Positions 1 through 12,439 of a stretch of DNA of 64,000 bases are shown here, piece after piece; positions within the stretch are counted from its first letter, which is position 1; each line of letters begins with the position of its first letter. Both the position numbers and the translations under genes were made by a program. The notes below the pieces were generated by a model. That model saw nothing but the letters and a program-made list of their open reading frames with translations, was not told the DNA's origin and did not search any database. Location of the stretch: NCBI RefSeq assembly GCF_031143425.1, contig NC_090445.1:816432317-816496316 (forward strand), in the 5' to 3' direction. Source of the DNA: Pleurodeles waltl. Taxonomy: Eukaryota; Chordata; Amphibia; Caudata; Salamandridae.

Positions 1-318
1 AATCCTGAGCTGGAAACTGTATATATACAATATATGCCACCTTGAACCAGTAGCTTGGATCTTCATTGTATGGTTAACATGGTCTCACATATTTACATGC
101 CTAAATATGAAATCAAAATCAGCAGACAAGGAGTCAGAGATAGGTGATTTGACTGTGAAGCTACGACTAACAGAAAACAACGATGACATGAATCCACCTA
201 AAAAATGAAATGTGAAGGGGTCAGTCCTGGTGAATGAAATCATAGGAGTAGATGCCACACCACTGGAAGTTGAAAGTCCAGAGTACTCCTCCCATTGAAA
301 ATGGAAGGTGGTTCAAGA

Positions 319-2577
319 TCAATTCACAGAATAAATAAACATGCAAAGGAGGACCTTAAGCAAGAGGGTTTTTGATGGCAGTGGTGGGTGTCTTGCCGTC
401 TGCACCTCCTGGATTCTTTGTTGGATGTCCCTGCTTGTGGGGGTATCAACTGCTACAGAAGCAAGAGTGTCTGTGGCTGGTTGTTCCTCTGGCAGGGCCT
501 CCCTTCCAGTGGCTGGTGCCAGTGTTGATGGGCCTGCTGTTGATGAGCCAAAGGGAGGAGAAGATTGCTGTTGAAAATCCCTGCTATGGGTTGTGTGCAT
601 GTCCATCAACAACCCTGTTAGGGCGGCCATGTTGGAACTATGGGCCTCCATCTGTTCATGCATGTCCTTATACATTTCCCTCTGTAGCTGCTTGATTTCC
701 CAGAGTTTGGCCAACACCTGGCCCATCACGCCTTGGGACCCCTGATAGACCTCCAAAACATGTCTGATGGTGTCCTGGCTTCACTCTGCTGGACCACAGC
801 ATCCATCCCATGTACCCTACCCCCACAGGCCTGTACCCTAGGCACAGGATGTCTTCTCCAACTCGGTTCTGGAGCCTCAGTGTCCAAAGTGTTGAGCTGC
901 TTCTCAGGATCCGGGACTTGGGGGCACAAGATTATGGAAACTGTGCTAGGTAAACATTTTGGGGTTGAATGGTTTCCTGTGATGTCGAGACAACAAGAAT
1001 GGGAGGTGACATTGTGGGCACAGTGAGACTCACTGTTGCCATATGACAAGGCTACCCAGATGGGCGAGAACCATCGTCCACGTCTACAAAACCAGAAGTG
1101 TTGTCGTCACTGAGGGTTTAATCCAGGGGTGTACCGGTAGTCTGTTCTGTGAGCTCTGTGTGCCCAGCGGTGGACCCACCTGTTGATGACAAATGTACAT
1201 TGTTACTGGTTGAATTGTGACATCTACCTCCAAAGGTTTTGTGTTACAATAAGCAGAGACCTTGGACAAAGCTTAGTTTTTTATATAATCCAATTTTGCC
1301 AAGTAACCATGGTATACGTGATTTAAAATGACATGTGTAAAGCATGCCAAACCGATTTGACTCAAGTAGCCGATGAGATGTGCAGATCAGGTGTGCTTTG
1401 GAAGATGGACTGAAAATGACATCTTACCACCAGTGCAGCCAACACAATGGAGAGGTAACATATGCCTTTGACCATTTGGTGGCCTGGTTGAGTAGAATGC
1501 AGGCAATCCCAGGACTTTGTTGTATATGTGACTGGAGTCATTATGTGCACAGTGCTGAGTGAATATGTTTGCTGACAATATCTGGTGATGCATCTTGAGG
1601 ACCCAGGAATACTTGTGGTTCACACTGGGCAAGGTGTCATTCCTGTCCTCAGTAGTTTCTTCTTGGGTTAACAAGTCAAGATAGAGCTAGGTAGGCAGAC
1701 ACATGTCTGAGTTGAGCATGATCTCTATCTTGGTCACTTTCAGGTGAGTAAACTTCAATTTGGAGTTAGCAAACAAGGGTATTTGGTCAAGTGACCACTG
1801 GGCTGACGTTTGGAGTTACTGAAACAGGACCTCCTGGGAGTTGCAGTCAGATCACTACCTCTACTATATACACTATACAAATGGTATCCTCCTAGGTGAG
1901 TATACTTCCATTGAGAGTTCATAAACAGGGGTATTTAGACAAGTGTACACTGGGTTGGTATTTGGAATTAGAGAAACAGGGCCTCCTTGGAGTTGCATTC
2001 AGGTCACTCTCTCTGCTCCCCAACACTTGACAAATGTTTGGTATTGCATATCTGTATTGTGGCTTCATTAAGGTTTGGACACACATTTACATTTGGGACA
2101 TACCATGAATCATGTGATGTGTTTTTGGTATTGTGAGATTTATGGCACCATTTGGACATATGGCATGTGATGGGCCTTGGTAGCCTTGATGTTGGATCCA
2201 GTTATAAAAATTGTCAGTGTTAAATCTCAGATACTCTGGGTATTGAATGTTGGTCAGGTACATGAACAAGACAGGGACAAAACAGAGCTGTGAGCATGCA
2301 TGAAATGGCATTTGTTTGACAATTTTTGTGTTGTAACTTACCAGACTCCACTTCCCCAGGTATTCCTGTGAAGCCCTCAGAATGCAGGATGCCCAACACC
2401 TTCTCCTGCCAGAAAAAGAGTCTTAATGGGGTACAGGGAACAGACATTCCCCCTGAGGTCATTACACATCTCCCTAATGTCTTCCTTTGTGTGCAGGCTG
2501 GTGTCTACAGCATTCACTCTATTGACTATCCTCTACCAAATTTCCATTTTCCTATTGAGGGAAGTGTGCTGGACTTG
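319..2577 (-). pseudogene. Harbinger-type Myb/SANT-like gene remnant (Myb1-like), unit 1, partial
   Basis: Two inferred exons on the minus strand. The end of exon 1 (2,577 to 2,342) encodes a segment like WQEKVLGILHSEG ending at a GTAAGT-type donor. Exon 2 (1,179 to 319) starts after a CAG acceptor and encodes an acidic stretch and then a helical segment containing VLAKLWEIKQ. The same order occurs in the Myb1 gene of the intact-looking Harbinger copy at 21-23 kb (TWEEQVLAILHPEG, then MVLAKFQETQRLQ). The DNA-binding N-terminus is missing because the duplication breakpoint removed it, and several frameshifts are present. No function is expected. The assignment rests on the shared exon order and motifs. 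Confidence 0.7.
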
Positions 2578-2580
2578 GGC

Positions 2581-2910
2581 CCTGTATAATGACCCTGTGA
2601 CCAGGAACTGTTGTGTCAGGATCTTGGATTATGTGATGTTGAATTACTTTGATGTCATATGTGATAATGCTCAAGCTGGTGACAGCAACCACTTCAATAT
2701 TTGCCTATTCTACAGGACAATGTTTGGAAAATCCCTTGCTTCTGTGGTCGGGCGGTCTGTACCTGCAAATATATTCATTTACTCAGTATGAGTCAATCAT
2801 TCATAATTTTGAATAGTTCAAACATATTGACAGCCTATGTGCTGAACGCTGTAATAAAATGTTTAGTTTGACAAGACACTTTTATATATGTGTTTGTGTG
2901 GGATTGTTGG
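2581..2910. other. Junction segment between the two 2.9-kb units
   Basis: These 330 bases are present after unit 1 but absent after unit 2. They are AT-rich and include an AATAAA hexamer near 2,850. No reading frame of interest is seen. They may represent sequence that lay upstream of the duplicated unit before duplication. Confidence 0.5.
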
Positions 2911-3226
2911 AATCCTGAGCTGGAAACTGTATATACAATATATGCCACCTTGAACCAGTAGCTTGGATCTTCATTGTATGGTTAACATGGTCTCACATAT
3001 TTACATGCCTAAATATGAAATCAAAATCAGCAGACAAAGAGTCAGAGATGGGTGATTTGACTGTGAAGCTACGACTAACAGAAATCAACGATGACATGAA
3101 TCAACCAAAAAAATGAAATGTGAAGGGGTCAGTCATGGTGAATGAAATCATAGGAGTAGATGCCACACCACTGGAAGTTGAAAGTCCAGAGTACTCCTCC
3201 CATTGAAAATGGAAGGTGGTTCAAGA

Positions 3227-5608
3227 TCAATTCACAGAATAAATAAACATGCAAAGGAGGACCTTAAGCAAGAGGGTTTTTGATGGCAGTGGTGGGTGTC
3301 TTGCCGTCTGCACCTCCTGGATTCTTTGTTGGATGTCCCCGCTTGTGGGGGTATCAACTGCTACAGAAGCAAGAGTGTCTGTGGCTGGTTGTTCCTCTGG
3401 CAGGGCCTCCCTTCCAGTGGCTGGTGCCAGTGTTGATGGGCCTGCTGTTGATGAGCCAAAGAGAGGGGAAGATTGCTGTTGAAAAGCCCTGCTATGGGTT
3501 GTGTGCATGTCCCTCAACAACCCTGTTAGGGAGGCCATGTTGGAACTATGGGCCTCCATCTGTTCATGCATGTCCTTATACATTTCCCTCTGTGGCTGCT
3601 TGATTTCCCACAGTTTGGCCAACACCTGGCCCATCATGCCTTGGGACTCCTGATAGACCTCCAAAACATGTCTGATGGTGTCCTGGCTGAGAGCAGCACC
3701 AGTGGCTTCACTCTGCTGGACCACAGCATCCATCCCATGTACCCTACCCCCACAGGCCTGTACCCTAGGCACAGGATGTCTTCTCCAACTCGGTTCTGGA
3801 GCCTCAGTGTCCAAAGTGTTGAGCTGCTTCTCAGGATCCGGGACTTGGGGGCACAAGATGATGGAAACTGTGCTAGGTAAACATTTTGGGGTTGAATGGT
3901 TTCCTGTGATGTCGAGACAACAAGGATGGGAGGTGAAATTGTGGGCACAGTGAGACTCACTGTTGCCATATGACAAGGCTACCCAGATGAGCGAGAACCA
4001 TCCTCCACGTCTACAAAACCAGAAGTGTTGTTGTCACTGAGGGTTTCATCCAGGGGTGTACCGGTAGTCTGTTCTGTGAGCTCAGTGTGCCCAGTGGTGG
4101 ACCCACCTGTTGATGACAAATGTACATTGTTACTGGTTGAATTGTGACATCTACCTCCAAAGGTTTTGTGTTACAATAAGCAGAGACCTTGGACAAAGCT
4201 TAGTTGTAGATAATCCAATTGTGCCAAGTAACTATGGTATACGTGATTTAAAATGACATGTGTAAAGCATGCCAAACCGATTTGACTCAAGTAGCCGATG
4301 AGATGTGCAGATCGGGTGTGCTTTGGAAGATGGACTGAAAATGACATCTTACCACCAGTGCAGCCAACAAAATGGAGAGGTAACATATGCCTTTGATCAT
4401 TTGGTGGCCTGGTTGAGTAGAATGCAGGCAATCCCAGGACTTTGTTGCATATGCGACTGGAGTCATTATGTGCACAGTGCTGAGTGAATATGTTTGCTGA
4501 CAATATCTGGTGATGCATCTTGAGGACCCAGGAATACTTGTGGTTCACACTGGGCAAGGTGTCATTCCTGTCCTCAGTAGTTTCTTCTTGGGTTAACAAG
4601 TCAAGATAGAGCTAGGTAGGCAGACACATGTCTGAGTTGAGCATGATCTCTATCTTGGTCACTCTCAGGTGAGTAAACTTCAATTTGTAGTTAGCAAACA
4701 AGGGTATTTGGTCAAGTGACCACTGGGCTGACGTTTGGAGTTACTGAAACAGGACCTCCTGGGAGTTGCAGTCAGATCACTACCTCTTCTATATACACTA
4801 TACAAATGGTATCCTGCTAGGGTGAGTACACTTCCATTGAGAGTTCATAAACAGGGGTATTTAGGCAAGTGCACACTGGGTTGGTATTTGGAATTAGAGA
4901 AACAGGGCCTCCTTGGAGTTGCATTCAGGTCACTCTCTCTGCTCCCCAACACTTGACAAATGTTTTGTATTACATATCTGTATTGTGGCTGCATTAAGGT
5001 TTGGACATACATTTACATTTGGGACATACCATGAATCATGTGATGTGTTTTTGGTATTGTGCGATTTATGGCACCATTTGGACATATGGCATGTGATGGG
5101 CCTTGGTAGCCTTCATGTTGGATCCAGTTATAAACATTGTCAGTGTTAAATCTCAGATACTCTGGGTATTGAATGTTAGTCAGGTACATGAACAAGACAG
5201 TGGCAAAACAGAGCTGTGAGCATGCATGACATGGCATTTGTGTGACAATTTTTGTGTTGTAACTTACCAGACTCCACTTCCCCAGGTATTCCTGTGAAGC
5301 CCTCAGAATGCAGGATGCCCAACACCTTCTCCTGCCAGAAAAAGAGTCTTAATGGGGTACAGGGAACAGACATTCCCCCTGAGGTCATCACACATCTTCC
5401 TAATGTCTTCCTTTGTGTGCAGGCTGGTGTCTACAGCATTCACTCTATTGAAATTTCCAAATTTCCAAATCTACCAAATTTCCATTTTCCTATTGAGGGA
5501 AGTGTGCTGGACTTGGGCTCCAAACGATTGTGACTCTACTCTGATGATTTCATCCACCTTGACTCTCAACTCATTCTCTGAAAATCATGGGTTTTTGGGC
5601 CAAGACAT
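3227..5608 (-). pseudogene. Harbinger-type Myb/SANT-like gene remnant (Myb1-like), unit 2
   Basis: Inferred exon 1 runs 5,608 to 5,268 and exon 2 runs 4,106 to 3,227. Exon 1 starts with ATG and reads FSENELRVKVDEIIRVES, close to FSEEELRVMVEEI of Myb1 at 22.9 kb, then RVNAVD, EDIRKM and WQEKVLGILHSEGF, ending at a GTAAGT donor. Exon 2 follows a CAG acceptor and encodes an acidic segment and a helix with VLAKLWEIKQPQREMYK. It is disabled by a stop within the first ten codons (CCA TGA TTT), a TAG in the middle of the domain and frameshifts. In the family this protein is the DNA-binding helper of the transposase. This copy is older than Harbinger-1. Confidence 0.75.
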
Positions 5609-5849
5609 GACTGAAAAATAAAGAGAGTGACAGCGACTAACTAAACAAGACAAGTGCATGTGGGGAAAACAATTAGACAATGTGTGTGAAAGATGTAAAA
5701 TGGGATGTGGAAAAAGGGCTGCCTTCTTGCTTTGCTGCAGTGGAAATGCAAATGATTGTGGTCTGTGAAGCTGTGCATTTTATAGTGTGCTTTGCAGGTG
5801 TGTCCACTTGACCAATGTATGTCTGCTGTGTTGTTTTTGAATTCATCCA

Positions 5850-6114
5850 ACATCTGCTTATCTGTTACTTTGCTGACCGCGGGCCACAGTGGCTGACTGC
5901 CATTGGCTGACTGCCACGAGGAGACCACCACAGTGACTGTGTATTTGTAATAGGCTTGGTGGCTGGCTGGAGATCTGCCATTTTTGTTTGGCAGATGGCA
6001 GTCCTGCCAGTATGAATTCTAATAAGGCAGTCTGGAGACCATCGGCAAAACGGTCTCTTTGGGACTCCAACATGGCGGTCTGGCGGTCCAACCGCCAAAA
6101 TCATAATCAGGCCC
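5850..6114. mobile_element. Right terminal region of the old Harbinger-like element
   Basis: The block ends CCGCCAAAATCATAATCAGG then CCC, followed by TAA. Read from the minus strand it starts GGGCCTGATTATGATTTTGG, the same kind of terminus as the MITEs at 8,885 and 31,933, where TAA-like 3-bp target sites are visible. GGCGGT/ACCGCC hexamers recur inside, as in the terminal regions of the larger Harbinger copies. It is probably the outer end of the element carrying the Myb1-like remnants at 1-5,608. The left end is not in the window. Confidence 0.6.
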
Positions 6115-7815
6115 TAAGTGTGGAAAACTTTCAACTTTATCCTCCTTAAATATGATGTAGTAGTATTCTTTTAATTATTTTTTTTAAAACAAAATGTGAG
6201 TACAGTGTTACTTCCTAGGTAGTATTGCTATCCTCTGTTATCTTTTTAAAAAATATATAGAAAAATATAAATCATTTTTCTTACTTATTACCATTACCTG
6301 TAGTGGCGACCTTCCCACTGGCCCCATTATGACTTTCCTTCCAGGCTGAATGGCGGGACCCCAAAAAAATGAATGAAATTTGTCAATGTATCTCTCTGAC
6401 ACTTGAAATTTGATAATCTTGGCTAAGATTTGTCTTCACAATGTTTCTAGCATATTTGATGCGCCTAATGACGTTAAGCTCATAGTCAACTCAAACAACA
6501 GTTAATGTGTTTGTAAAGCTGCACAATTATATTTATTTTTAGTAATCCTAAAATGACATTTCCATTTTTGATTCTATCTCTAATGTAGCTTTTAAATTAT
6601 GCTTCTGAAAATGTTGTTTAAAACAGAATGTTACTAAACTAATCCAAGTAAGGTGTGATAGTTGATTTTATCGCGTCCATTATTAAATGGGGGTGCAATT
6701 TGTATTTTGCTGAGTAAATCAAATTATATATATAAATTTTGTAGGCTACCATTATGTCAATGAGATATTAATTGGTGAAAGGCTGTAGAAAGAACAACAG
6801 GTCCTTTTTTACAATTGCCTGAACAGGTGAGCAGGAGCGTCCTTCCATGTTGTTGAACACACCTTCAACACAGATCTGTGCAGACATACCAACTTTAAAA
6901 AAATGTTTACTTTGTGAGGAGGGTGTGGGGCCTTGAAGGGGTGTGGCTTAGTGCTGAGAACAGTGGAGGCACTTTACTACCTCCAGGCATACAACCCCCC
7001 TCGCCCTATATGCCAACACCAAAAGCAAAGCTGTTGAGACTGCCACTGATGTGCTGAGGAGGTTTCACTTTTTATAATGGATATCAGATGTGCAGAACCC
7101 CAAAACAATTAGCTGGAAACCTGCTCTCTGCAGGGGGTTCCAGCTAATTGTTTGCACACTGTCGCCTGGTGAACTTGCAAAGGCAGCCAATATTGTGTGA
7201 CACGTGGTGGCGCTGTATGAGTTGGCAGGTCTGTCTGTGTTTATCCTGTTGTGGTTGATGCCACCATTTCTGAATGACGAGCCATAGCATAGGCCCGAGT
7301 CTCCAGAAACCTCAGGGCATGAGATATACCCACTTGAAGCGACTTACATCCTTATACTCCATGCCCCTACTCCAGGATGTAGCATTATTTTCCTGTCCAC
7401 TGAGACTCACTTTTCTGACCTCGTAGACACTGCCCCTCTGCAGTACAATTTATTGATACAATGTACTGGAGATTTCATATATGTTTTGTTTATTTTAGGT
7501 GCACATGAACACTACTGTGTGGAAAAATAAGAGTTCTGGCTTGTTATTGGGTTGTGTGTTCAGTTTTGGGATTGCATCAATATTTCACTTGCACATTGAA
7601 TTATGTTACAATTTTCAGTATGTATTGTATTTTGTGTAAATCTTATCCTTTGATGACATTTTGTCATGTAAATATATTTATATTTGTTCTGATATTATTC
7701 AAGTGCTGTGCGTTCACACCTGACTGGGCATTCATATCCTGATTACAGCTGCTACAGATGAGTTGGACTATACCTCAATTTACACTTCAGCACTTCCCAT
7801 GAGCTAGACATTGAG
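6115..7815. other. No gene recognised
   Basis: AT-rich DNA with short frames only. About 6,300-6,360 resembles a Harbinger terminal fragment (GGCCCCATTATGAC, then a GGCGGGACC). A short near-perfect hairpin is listed separately. Nothing else is supported. Confidence 0.6.
7103..7153. repeat. Short near-perfect hairpin
   Basis: AAACAATTAGCTGGAA at 7,103 is matched by its reverse complement TTCCAGCTAATTGTTT ending at 7,153, giving a stem of about 16-18 bp with a loop of roughly 12 bases. The flanks do not extend the pairing much. It could be a tiny MITE remnant or a hairpin RNA source. The sequence alone does not decide. Confidence 0.75.
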
Positions 7816-7816
7816 T

Positions 7817-8545
7817 GGCATATTTAAGAGTCCCTAGCACCACCAGAGCTTTTTGTGATGCTTTGGTGGTGCAATGCCCTGTGCCATATTTACAAGGTGG
7901 TGTTAAGCCGCTTTTTGAGGCTTAACGCCACCTCGCAAATACTGTGCTTTCAAATGCAGCCCTTTGCGTGGAAGGAGAGTGCAGTGGGGAGTGCCACAGC
8001 AACACCCATTGCATTTCGACGCTGCCGCAGGTTTACGAGATTTACGTAAACTTGAGGCAGCGTCAAAATCTAACGCTACCCCAGGGGTGGCATTAGCAAG
8101 GCGTAAAGAGGAGGAATACATTTATTTCTCCTGAAAATTCTGCAGCATGCATAGAAAGATCAAAATGCCAGACATGATTGTTTATGTACGGGAAGGTGTC
8201 CCATCCTGCACTTAAACTATCATTTCAAAATGACACTTTGGCATTATGCAGCACACACAGAAGTTGCCAAATCGCCTTTAGTGATTGTTTATATGCAGGA
8301 AGGGACACCTTCCCACATATAAACAATCAAACTCATCAACGCAGACAGCCTTGCACGGTGGTGCAAGGATTTTTGCATTGGTGCTAGGCAGCTCAATTTT
8401 GCACCAGCGCAGGGGACAACACAGGGGTGCACCTTATTCAATTTAATATGGCCCATCCCTGTGGTGTGAAAATGACGGGACGTGGTGCTACCAATTTTGG
8501 CACAGCGTCACGCTACGTCATTTTCTGTTAAATATGGACCTTCCT
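7817..8545. mobile_element. MITE-like non-autonomous element
   Basis: The left side has GGCATATTTAAGAGTCCC followed by TAGCACCACC. The right side ends GTTAAATATGGACC, which read in reverse gives GGTCCATATTTAAC, so the ends look like degenerate inverted repeats. Inside are several complementary segments, such as GTGGTGTTAAGCC against GGCTTAACGCCACC. No coding sequence is seen. The superfamily is uncertain. Confidence 0.45.
8176..8331. repeat. Inverted repeat around GATTGTTTAT
   Basis: GATTGTTTATGTACGGGAAG continuing into GTGTCCC near 8,177-8,203 is matched in reverse complement by GGGACACCTTCCC and then ATAAACAATC near 8,303-8,330. The stem is about 25 bp with a few mismatches, and the arms are about 100 bases apart. 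It lies inside the MITE-like block and may be a nested MITE. Confidence 0.6.
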
Positions 8546-8884
8546 CTTTGACTTGGAGAGTGAATGTGACTTTGTGAGCACAACTTCCATCATAATAAGA
8601 ATCCAGTGTCCTGGTCACAAGAGAACACCACCAGTTATAGCAGAGAAAAAGCCTAAAACACCCACAAAGTCCCAATGTAAGAGATAAAAAGCCTAGAAGA
8701 ACACAACACCCATGATCCTCAGCAGAATATATTCAGACCATCTCACCTTCACTTTACAACCAAAAACACATTTATGTCATTGAAACATGAACATGTATCT
8801 TCAACATCTTCAAAATTCAGATTTTAAACAGGAAGGGTGGGTAGAAAATCATGATTTTATTAAAGACACAGAATTAAATACTTA
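8546..8884. other. No gene recognised
   Basis: A stretch of about 340 bases with no convincing reading frame or repeat structure. It ends at the TTA preceding the next MITE. Confidence 0.5.
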
Positions 8885-9053
8885 GGGCCTGATTTAGTGT
8901 TTGGTGGCTGGATTACTCCATCACAAACATGACGTATATCCCATCCAAAGTATTCCAATCCCCAGAGGATATAATGGGATCAAAATAAGGAAGACGTGAT
9001 GTCCGTCACATTTGTGATGGAGTAATCCCCTCAACCAAACTCTAAATCAGGCC
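8885..9053. mobile_element. Harbinger-type MITE, about 169 bp
   Basis: Starts GGGCCTGATTTAGTGTTTGG directly after TTA and ends CCAAACTCTAAATCAGGCC, an inverted terminal repeat of about 20 bp. Further inverted symmetry exists inside (ATTACTCCATCACAAA against TTTGTGATGGAGTAAT). The related element at 31,933 has the same terminus and clear TAA duplications. It is a non-autonomous element presumably mobilised by a Harbinger transposase. Confidence 0.75.
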
Positions 9054-9597
9054 ATTGGCGTTTAATTACAAGTATGACAGTGCTAAGACTGCCATACTCA
9101 CAGTGGCGGTCCGACCACCACAATCTTGGCAGTCCGACCACTAGATTACAATGCTGATGGTCAGACCACCAGGCGACCACTGCCACCACCAGGATCATGG
9201 ATCCTGATGGGTTGACAACGGTGCAAGTCATAGTCAACCAAGGTGGAGCTGATGTCATCACTGCCACGTTGATCATGACTTGCCTTTCCAGCAGCCATTT
9301 CATGGTGGGTCACCGCCATGTAAAATCTGGCAGAAAGAGGGGTCGGGGCCACAGGGCCCCCGTCAGCACACTTGGAATGCGCACTGTCTGCCCTGGCAGA
9401 CGGTGCACATTCTGAGTATGCTGTTGGCACTGACAGTGTGGCCGCATTGGTCGTGGCTCTCCCTGAGAGCCAAAGCCAATGCTGCCACACTGTTGGTGCT
9501 GGGCGGGTTGGCTAGGAACTCGTAATACGGCAGTCCCTCAACCATCATAGTGGCAGTCTGACGATCGGACAGCCCCACTCATATATAGAGCCTTAGT
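9054..9597. mobile_element. Harbinger-derived non-coding fragment
   Basis: Many GGCGGT/ACCACC-type motifs occur, with paired segments such as CAGTGGCGGTCCGACC near 9,103 and GTGGCAGTCTGACGATCGG near 9,550 in opposite sense. This is the style of the subterminal regions of Harbinger-1, but no coding region is left. Termini are degenerate and the limits are approximate. Confidence 0.45.
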
Positions 9598-10449
9598 CAT
9601 ATTACCAAATAATCTAACTAAAAAAAAACGAAAATTTCAGTTAGAGTACTTATGTTGTGCGTGAGCAGCAACAAAGAAGGAAGATGGTTGCTTGATTCAG
9701 GATTATATAGTGGATTAGAATGTTGTTAAGATTCCTGTTTTAAGTGTAATGTTCTAGTTGCTGCTGTCTGAGTGGCAATAAAGAGGTATACATAATATCG
9801 GCCTCTGTGCTTTGCCATAAAATTGAACTGTTGAAAGCATCTGGAAGTTCAAGTGAGAAAAGTAGTATGTTTGTCTGAAACAAATGACATCATAACATCA
9901 AAATCTATGAGAACAGTTTTTTCGTACTCACCAGCGATGGGTTCTCTCCAACGTTTGCTACAGTCATAAAATCATTAGGACTTGGATAGACATTTCATTG
10001 GCTCAGGGAGTCGAAGAAAAACAACTCATATACTTGATCCACATTGCATGCTATAAAAAAGCTCAAGCCCTTTCTTTTTTCTTTTTATTAGTTGACCAGT
10101 AAGATATAGCAGTTGCAATAAATAGAAAAGTTGTATATTTATGAGGATGAATGAACCACTCTGATTCATGACACTTACACAGAGTATTATGCCAGTGATG
10201 TAGTGTCCCAGCCTTGTACCGTCAGAGCCATAATGTTTAAAGAAAGAGAAGAAGCAGAATAAACTGTGTTTATAGGAACAAAACCCCTTTCACCACCTTT
10301 ACCTGCAACCAGTGTTGTACTATAGAAAATATAATTTTGCCGTATTGGGGTTGTGATACATATAATGTGAACTCAGCGACGTAGAAAAAGAGGTCTCACA
10401 ATTAGACCCAGAAGTGACACTCTATACTGTGTGATGAAACACCTTCCAG
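9598..10449. other. No gene recognised
   Basis: AT-rich sequence with no supported coding or repeat structure, apart from short homopolymer tracts. Confidence 0.5.
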
Positions 10450-11289
10450 AGGTTGTAAGTTACGTTTTCCCTTCAAGGCTTGTATAATAATGTCCCAAGA
10501 GCCCAGGGGACACCATTATTATATGGTCGGCACCATGCTGTTAATATGGTTCATTCTGCTTTTGGCTATAGTAAAACATCTTGCAGCCATCCTTACACTT
10601 TGAGGGCCCTCTTAGCTTTCCAGTTCATAGATATATTGGTCCTAGCAATTATCTATGCCATATCAATAAATCTATTCATGTGTTTTTTGGGATTGGATTC
10701 TGCAGACCAGTCCCAGTAAACATTGATTGGGTGCCAAAGACATTTCTGAATCCATAATAATATTCACTATGTCTCTCCAGTATACCTGAATATGACATCA
10801 TTCCCAGGCCATATGACACAATTTAGTAGCCACCTGCTGACCACCTGGACAGAAGTTATCCACTCCTACTACATTTGTGAAATTATATAAGGAGACAAGT
10901 ATGTGGCATTTCTAGTAACAGATTTGGCATGCTTCAAGGCTTTCATCCAATCTGTATCATATATCTCCACTAGGGGTAGGAGGAACTTGTGGAGTTGAAC
11001 TCCAAGGAATTACGCAGTTATAGAAAAACTCCATGAGATTCAGCGGTGTTCCACCCTCCCTTAATCACAAGGGGCATCATTCAACTGAGCTAGGATGTAA
11101 CCTCTCCAATAATCAACAAATGAGGTTAGAGCACCAAGAGTCTGCTTGAGTGCTGGCACCATGCTCAGTGGCATTCCTTTCCTCTCCCAAACCTCAATGG
11201 ACATTTCACAAGCATTAAATAAAGCTACCTTCCACACTGCAGATGCTGCCAAACAAGTAGCTTTCAAACCAGCCACACTAAACTGTCCC

Positions 11290-12357
11290 TAAGCAACCAA
11301 CCACCATTTCAAAGCAGCCAAAATGGAAAGAACCACAGGAGATGATGCACTCCTGACAGAGGCACACCCTGGATGGCATTTGTCAGCAGATCTTGCCTTT
11401 AAGCAATGCAGGGTGAAGTCTAAATCCATTCAGATATAGCAGTGCTATGTTTCTTGGAACAGAGCACTCGCCAACACCGTGCAAGCTTCCTAATTGCTGT
11501 GGATGTGGTGTCAGCTTATTGAGACAGGACAAGTAGATCTAATCATCCAATAAGAAACCGGTATTGTGTATGTGTGTCATATGACCCACCTACTACCAGA
11601 ATCTAAGTGCCATGCCTGAGGTACCTGGACCACTCTTTGTCCTTGCAACCAATGAACAAGAGGCAAGGTTTTACCAACCCAAAGACAAAAGTTTAGTTTC
11701 CCTGTTTAAACTACCCCTTTAGTGACAAAGCCATGCCTCTGGGACAGGATTCCCAACTACACTTATGAAGTCACATCCCTTTCAGAAACCACCCACCTTT
11801 TCCATCCTAGTTAAAGCCCTGCAACTTTATAGCGCCTACAGATTCAGGGCCCATTCCATGAACATTGAGACAGGTCTATGGAACCCAGCAGTTGCAATCA
11901 CTGTTCGTTGCCAAGTGTCTGCCTTCGATTCCGACGGTTAGGCTACCACTATCCTATTTTACTCATGTTAAATGGCGTCCTGTAAACTCCCCCATGAGGC
12001 AGTGGCAGAGTTTTTGCTGAACTCTGTGCTCCATGCTGAGCACGGAGTGGGAAAGCACCTCTAACTCTACCGGTGGAGTAGAGATTTATCACCCACCTTT
12101 AATCCCCACTCCCATGCATTCCTCCCAGCTCCATCCTCCCCCAGTAATACCACACTAGAAAGCTGGTGATAGTAATGCACACAGAATGGACACCATGTGT
12201 AAACCAGTCCCCAATGTGAGTATCGTTGATAACACAACCGATATACCTTGCTCCGTAGGTACATAGTGCCAGGTCACTTTAGCAGCCCTATAAAATGCAT
12301 AGTGAGCCATGAATGACCCTGCACCAAGATTAAATTGCTTCCTAATTATGTTAAACG

Positions 12358-12360
<3 letters not shown>
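11290..12360. other. Probable insertion within the LINE; no gene recognised
   Basis: This stretch separates two L1-like ORF2 segments and shows no L1 motifs. It ends at the TA microsatellite. Its identity is unknown. Confidence 0.4.
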
Positions 12361-12361
<1 letters not shown>

Positions 12362-12421
<60 letters not shown>

Positions 12422-12439
12422 GCATATATATATATATGT
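12362..12439. repeat. (TA)n microsatellite
   Basis: About 28 TA units run from 12,362 to 12,417, then a short interruption (TTGTGC) and about 8 further units. It generates an artificial Tyr-Ile repeat frame that should not be taken as coding. Confidence 0.97.

Larger units (their letters stand above)
1..5640. repeat. Tandem duplication, about 2.91-kb unit
   Basis: The sequence starting at base 1 (AATCCTGAGCTGGAAACTG) restarts at 2,911 and runs in parallel with scattered substitutions and small indels to about 2,580 in unit 1 and 5,517 in unit 2. There the two diverge: unit 2 continues into the 5' end of a Myb/SANT-like exon, while unit 1 passes into about 330 bases not seen elsewhere in the window. 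Unit 1 begins exactly at the window edge, so the array may extend to the left. Both units carry the same minus-strand Harbinger-derived gene remnant. Confidence 0.9.
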
